From: Microterricola viridarii
GTDB lineage: Bacteria > Actinomycetota > Actinomycetes > Actinomycetales > Microbacteriaceae
Direction of reading: 5' to 3'
Length of the DNA stretch: 64,000 bases
Assembly: GCF_001542775.1 (NCBI RefSeq)
Contig: NZ_CP014145.1
Location: 372,001-436,000, forward strand
How positions within the stretch are numbered: the first letter of the stretch is position 1; each line of letters begins with the position of its first letter. A program made the translations under genes and the position numbers. Positions 61,388-64,000 of this stretch are shown here, piece by piece. The notes beneath the pieces are model-generated. The model did not search any database and was not told where the DNA came from. It was given only the letters and a program-made list of their open reading frames with translations.

Positions 61388-62926
61388 GTGAACAACGAGA
61401 CCCCCGCCAACGCTCCATTGTGGCGCGGTGGACTCGCGCTTGTCGCCATCCCGCTGCTCCTTCTTGTTGCTCTGGGCGCTTGGGCCGTTGCCTCACCGGC
61501 CGGATCCAGCCCGGACGACGACTTCCACATGACAAGCATCTGGTGCGGTGCCGGCGAACGCCCCGGGTTCTGCGAGAGCGTCCCCGGCGTGCCGAACGAG
61601 CGCGCAGTGCCCGCGCTCGTGCTGGAGGCCGCCGACTGCTTCAAGGCGAACCCGAACATCAGTGCCGCTTGCCAGGCGAGCGACCCGGCACACCCGGACG
61701 CGCTGGTACAGACCGCCCGCGGCAACTTCGTCGGCGCCTACCCGACCGTCTTCTACTCGGTGATGGCCCCGTTCGTCGGCGCAGACGTCACCGCGTCGGT
61801 CGTGACCATGCGCGTGGTCAACGTCGTGCTTTTCCTGGCCATCGGGACGGCGCTCTACCTCTTGTTGCCCGCACGCCGGCGCCCGACGCTGATGCTGGCC
61901 TGGCTGATCGGTCTGGTACCGCTCGGCATCTTCCTCATCACGTCAACGAACCCCAGCGGCTGGGCCGTGATCTCGGCCGGCACCGTCTGGCTCGCGACGC
62001 TTGGCTTCTTCGAATCCACTCGCTGGCGGGCGGCCGGGCTGGCCGTGCTCGCCGGCATCGGGGTCGTGATGGGCGCGGGCGCCCGCGCAGACGCCGCCAT
62101 CTACGCCGGCATCGCAATCGTCCTGGCGACGCTGCTCGCATTCGACGGCCGGTCACGCACGTTCTGGCTGAAGACCATCGTGTCGGTCGGCCTGGGACTG
62201 CTGGCTGTGGCGCTCTTCCTCTCGTCGCGGCAGGGCAGCATTGCATCGACCGGGTTCAGCGGGCACTCGAGCCCGGCCAGCGTGCCCACGATCGACCTCA
62301 TCGTCGGCAACCTGCAGGAGGTCCCCGAACTGTGGGCTGGCGCCTTTGGCTTCTGGGGGCTCGGTTGGCTCGACACCATCATGCCGGCCGCCGTCTGGGT
62401 CACCGCGGGCGCCGCCTTCGCCGCCGTCGCGTTCATGGGGCTGCGCTCGATGGACTGGCGCAAGGGCATCGCGCTGCTCGCGGTGTTCGGGGCGCTCGTC
62501 TTCTTCCCGACCTGGATCCTGGTGCAGAGCAAGACGTTCGTCGGATTCGAGGTGCAGCCGCGCTACATCCTTCCCCTGATCGTCATGCTCGGCGGGGTCG
62601 CCATCGTGCAACGGGGCATGCCGGCGTTGCGGTTCACCATCACACAGTTCGCCGTGCTCGGCGCGGGCCTCGTGCTCGCAAACGCCCTGGCCCTGCATGC
62701 CAACATGCGGCGCTACATCAGCGGCCAGAGCACGCTGGACTGGAACCTGAACCACTTCGTGCAGTGGTGGTGGCCGGTTGGCCCCGGCCCGATGGTCGTC
62801 TGGGCGCTCGGCTCGGCCGCCTTCGCCGGCGCCGTCGCGCTCGTGCTGCTGGAACTTCACCGTCGGCAGAACGACACGGCCGACACCCAGCGCGCCGGGG
62901 CGGAGGGACTGCTCAGTGTCCGATGA
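61388..62926 (+). CDS. DUF2142-family membrane protein
   Basis: A 512-residue integral membrane protein with about 10-12 helices. The first (RGGLALVAIPLLLLVALGAW) is followed by the SSPDDDFHMTSIWCG loop typical of DUF2142 proteins, which are distantly related to GT-C glycosyltransferases using polyprenyl-phosphate sugars. The DDD in this first extracytoplasmic loop sits where GT-C enzymes have catalytic acids. Donor and acceptor are unknown. It overlaps the GtrA gene by 11 bp, linking it with flippase and GT2 genes downstream. Confidence 0.85.
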   Translation: MNNETPANAPLWRGGLALVAIPLLLLVALGAWAVASPAGSSPDDDFHMTSIWCGAGERPGFCESVPGVPNERAVPALVLEAADCFKANPNISAACQASDPAHPDALVQTARGNFVGAYPTVFYSVMAPFVGADVTASVVTMRVVNVVLFLAIGTALYLLLPARRRPTLMLAWLIGLVPLGIFLITSTNPSGWAVISAGTVWLATLGFFESTRWRAAGLAVLAGIGVVMGAGARADAAIYAGIAIVLATLLAFDGRSRTFWLKTIVSVGLGLLAVALFLSSRQGSIASTGFSGHSSPASVPTIDLIVGNLQEVPELWAGAFGFWGLGWLDTIMPAAVWVTAGAAFAAVAFMGLRSMDWRKGIALLAVFGALVFFPTWILVQSKTFVGFEVQPRYILPLIVMLGGVAIVQRGMPALRFTITQFAVLGAGLVLANALALHANMRRYISGQSTLDWNLNHFVQWWWPVGPGPMVVWALGSAAFAGAVALVLLELHRRQNDTADTQRAGAEGLLSVR

Positions 62927-63398
62927 CACCGCTCCCGGCGCGGACGCGCCGCAGGCCGTGCGGCCTCGCTCCGCGCTCTCACGCCTGTTCGCACATTCCG
63001 GCGTGCGCTACCTCTTCGCCGGCGGGCTGAGCTTCCTCGTCGACTTCGGCCTGCTTGCCCTCTTCCACGTGGTCTTCGGATGGCCGACCGGCATCGCCGC
63101 CGGGGTTGCCTTCGTCGGCAGCTTCGCGTTCACCTACACGATCCAGCGCACCTTCTCCTTCGGGGCGCAGACCCCGCACGGGCGTGCGCTCGTGCGCTAC
63201 ACACTGCTCGTCGCGGCCAACACGCTCGCGACGATGGGCATCGTCGCGTTGATCGACAGCACCGTGGCCGGCTGGGGAGTCGGCAAGGTGGTCGCTACGA
63301 TTGTTACCACGGCGTGGAACTATTTCGCTTACCGCTACTGGGTGTTCGCGCCGACGCAGACTGCTGCGCCCGACGTTGAACCCGAAACACAGAACTGA
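62916..63398 (+). CDS. GtrA-family membrane protein
   Basis: A 160-residue protein with four helices. Signatures YLFAGGLSFLVDFGLLALF, FTYTIQRTFSFG and AWNYFAYRYWVFAP place it in the GtrA family of putative polyprenyl-linked sugar flippases. The GTG at 62916 lies inside the DUF2142 gene end, coupling the two. The next gene is a DPM1/GtrB-like GT2, which typically makes the lipid-linked sugar that GtrA translocates. The related protein at 43.3 kb has no such neighbour. Confidence 0.9.
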   Translation: MSDDTAPGADAPQAVRPRSALSRLFAHSGVRYLFAGGLSFLVDFGLLALFHVVFGWPTGIAAGVAFVGSFAFTYTIQRTFSFGAQTPHGRALVRYTLLVAANTLATMGIVALIDSTVAGWGVGKVVATIVTTAWNYFAYRYWVFAPTQTAAPDVEPETQN

Positions 63399-63403
63399 GA
63401 GCT

Positions 63404-64000
63404 ATGTACAACGGGGCAAAGATCGCGGCAGTCGTGCCTGCCTACAACGAGGCGAAGATGATCCTCACCGTGATCGACACGATGCCTGATTTCGTCGACC
63501 ACATCGTGATCGTCGATGATTGCAGCCCGGACGAGACCAGCGCCGTCGTCGCCTCCAGCTCCGACCCCCGCGTGCACCTGATCCGCCACGAGGTCAACCA
63601 GGGCGTCGGCGGCGCGATCCTCACCGCCCATCGGGCGGCACTCGAACTCGGCGCCGACGTCAACGTCGTCATGGCCGGCGATGCCCAGATGGACCCGAAC
63701 TACCTGCCGACGTTGCTCGACGCCGTCACCTGCCAGGGCTACGGCTTCGCCAAGGCGAACCGGTTCTTCTCGCCCGAATCCTTCCAGGGCATGCCCGGAT
63801 ACCGGGTGGCCGGCAACATCATGCTCTCGTTCATGACCAAGCTGGCGTCGGGTTACTGGCACCTCTTCGACCCGCAGAACGGCTACACCGCCATCCGCAC
63901 GAGCGTGCTGAAGCGGCTCCCGCTCGATCGCATCGCCCTCCGCTACAGCTTCGAGAACGATCTGCTGATCCACCTCAACATCCTCCAGGTGCCGGCTGTC
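63404..64000 (+). CDS. Family 2 glycosyltransferase, DPM1/GtrB-like (3' end outside window)
   Basis: The first 199 residues are visible, from ATG 63404, 5 bp after gtrA; the frame runs off the window. IAAVVPAYNEAKMI is the UDP-sugar-binding start, VIVDDCSPDET the first acidic motif, VVMAGDAQMDPNYL the DxQMDP metal-binding motif typical of polyprenyl-phosphate sugar transferases, and FDPQNGYTAIRTSVL the C-terminal conserved stretch. It probably makes a polyprenyl-phosphate sugar. Any C-terminal membrane helices would be outside the window. Confidence 0.9.
   Translation, partial: MYNGAKIAAVVPAYNEAKMILTVIDTMPDFVDHIVIVDDCSPDETSAVVASSSDPRVHLIRHEVNQGVGGAILTAHRAALELGADVNVVMAGDAQMDPNYLPTLLDAVTCQGYGFAKANRFFSPESFQGMPGYRVAGNIMLSFMTKLASGYWHLFDPQNGYTAIRTSVLKRLPLDRIALRYSFENDLLIHLNILQVPAV

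Overview
The window is 64 kb of high-GC, gene-dense chromosome from an actinobacterium. The gene content (sdhCDAB, actinobacterial acyl-CoA carboxylase with a small epsilon subunit, LCP protein, CWB2 wall protein, PNP/PsuG salvage genes), frequent GTG starts and short tandem intergenic repeats fit Microbacteriaceae best. That placement is inferred from content, not from a database match. I see no rRNA, tRNA, IS element, prophage or CRISPR array.

Layout. 1-3.2 kb: glycerol use (glpD 3' end, glpF, glpK). 3.4-8.0 kb: HAD phosphatase, GNAT, trpS, exonuclease III and a YihY-family membrane protein. 8.1-11.6 kb: succinate dehydrogenase operon sdhCDAB on the minus strand, divergent from a mannose-1-phosphate guanylyltransferase. 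13-25.2 kb: nucleoside uptake and salvage, with two BMP-type lipoproteins, a nucleoside ABC transporter, cdd, deoA, psuG, a PfkB kinase, add and orphan PTS EIIA/EIIB. It is flanked by convergent pgm and punA. 27.9-36.4 kb: cysteine-less LpdA-type reductase, acyl-CoA dehydrogenase, a disulfide reductase homologue, biotin carboxylase/BCCP, Maf, and a TRAM-domain RNA methyltransferase. 36.4-39.4 kb: response regulator, histidine kinase and a third membrane protein. 39.8-42.7 kb: carboxylase epsilon and beta subunits, birA. 43-47 kb: PH-domain protein, GtrA, purKE and an LCP ligase. 47.2-64 kb: surface polysaccharide locus with the complete rhamnose pathway (rmlB, rmlD, rmlC, rmlA), five glycosyltransferases (one frameshifted, one cut by the window edge), a CWB2 wall protein, a Wzm/Wzt-type exporter whose ATPase has a C-terminal sugar-binding-like domain, a DUF2142 protein and a second GtrA.

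How the parts fit. Nucleosides enter through the ABC transporter and are deaminated (Cdd, Add) and phosphorolysed (DeoA, PunA), and the sugar phosphates are probably isomerised by the mutase. The rml enzymes make dTDP-rhamnose for the transferases, whose product is exported by Wzm/Wzt and may be attached to the wall by the LCP protein.

Most unusual features: (i) a superfamily of intergenic repeats in arrays with 33-bp, 42-bp and about 170-bp periods, mostly where convergent genes meet; (ii) at least 14 genes whose start codon lies 6-8 nt after a -10 hexamer, implying leaderless mRNAs; (iii) a frameshift in a WsaF-like glycosyltransferase exactly at a C_CCG_GGC heptamer; (iv) a regulator-kinase-degenerate-kinase triad followed by a 379-bp gene-free, hairpin-rich stretch; (v) a perfect 29-bp inverted repeat between convergent genes.
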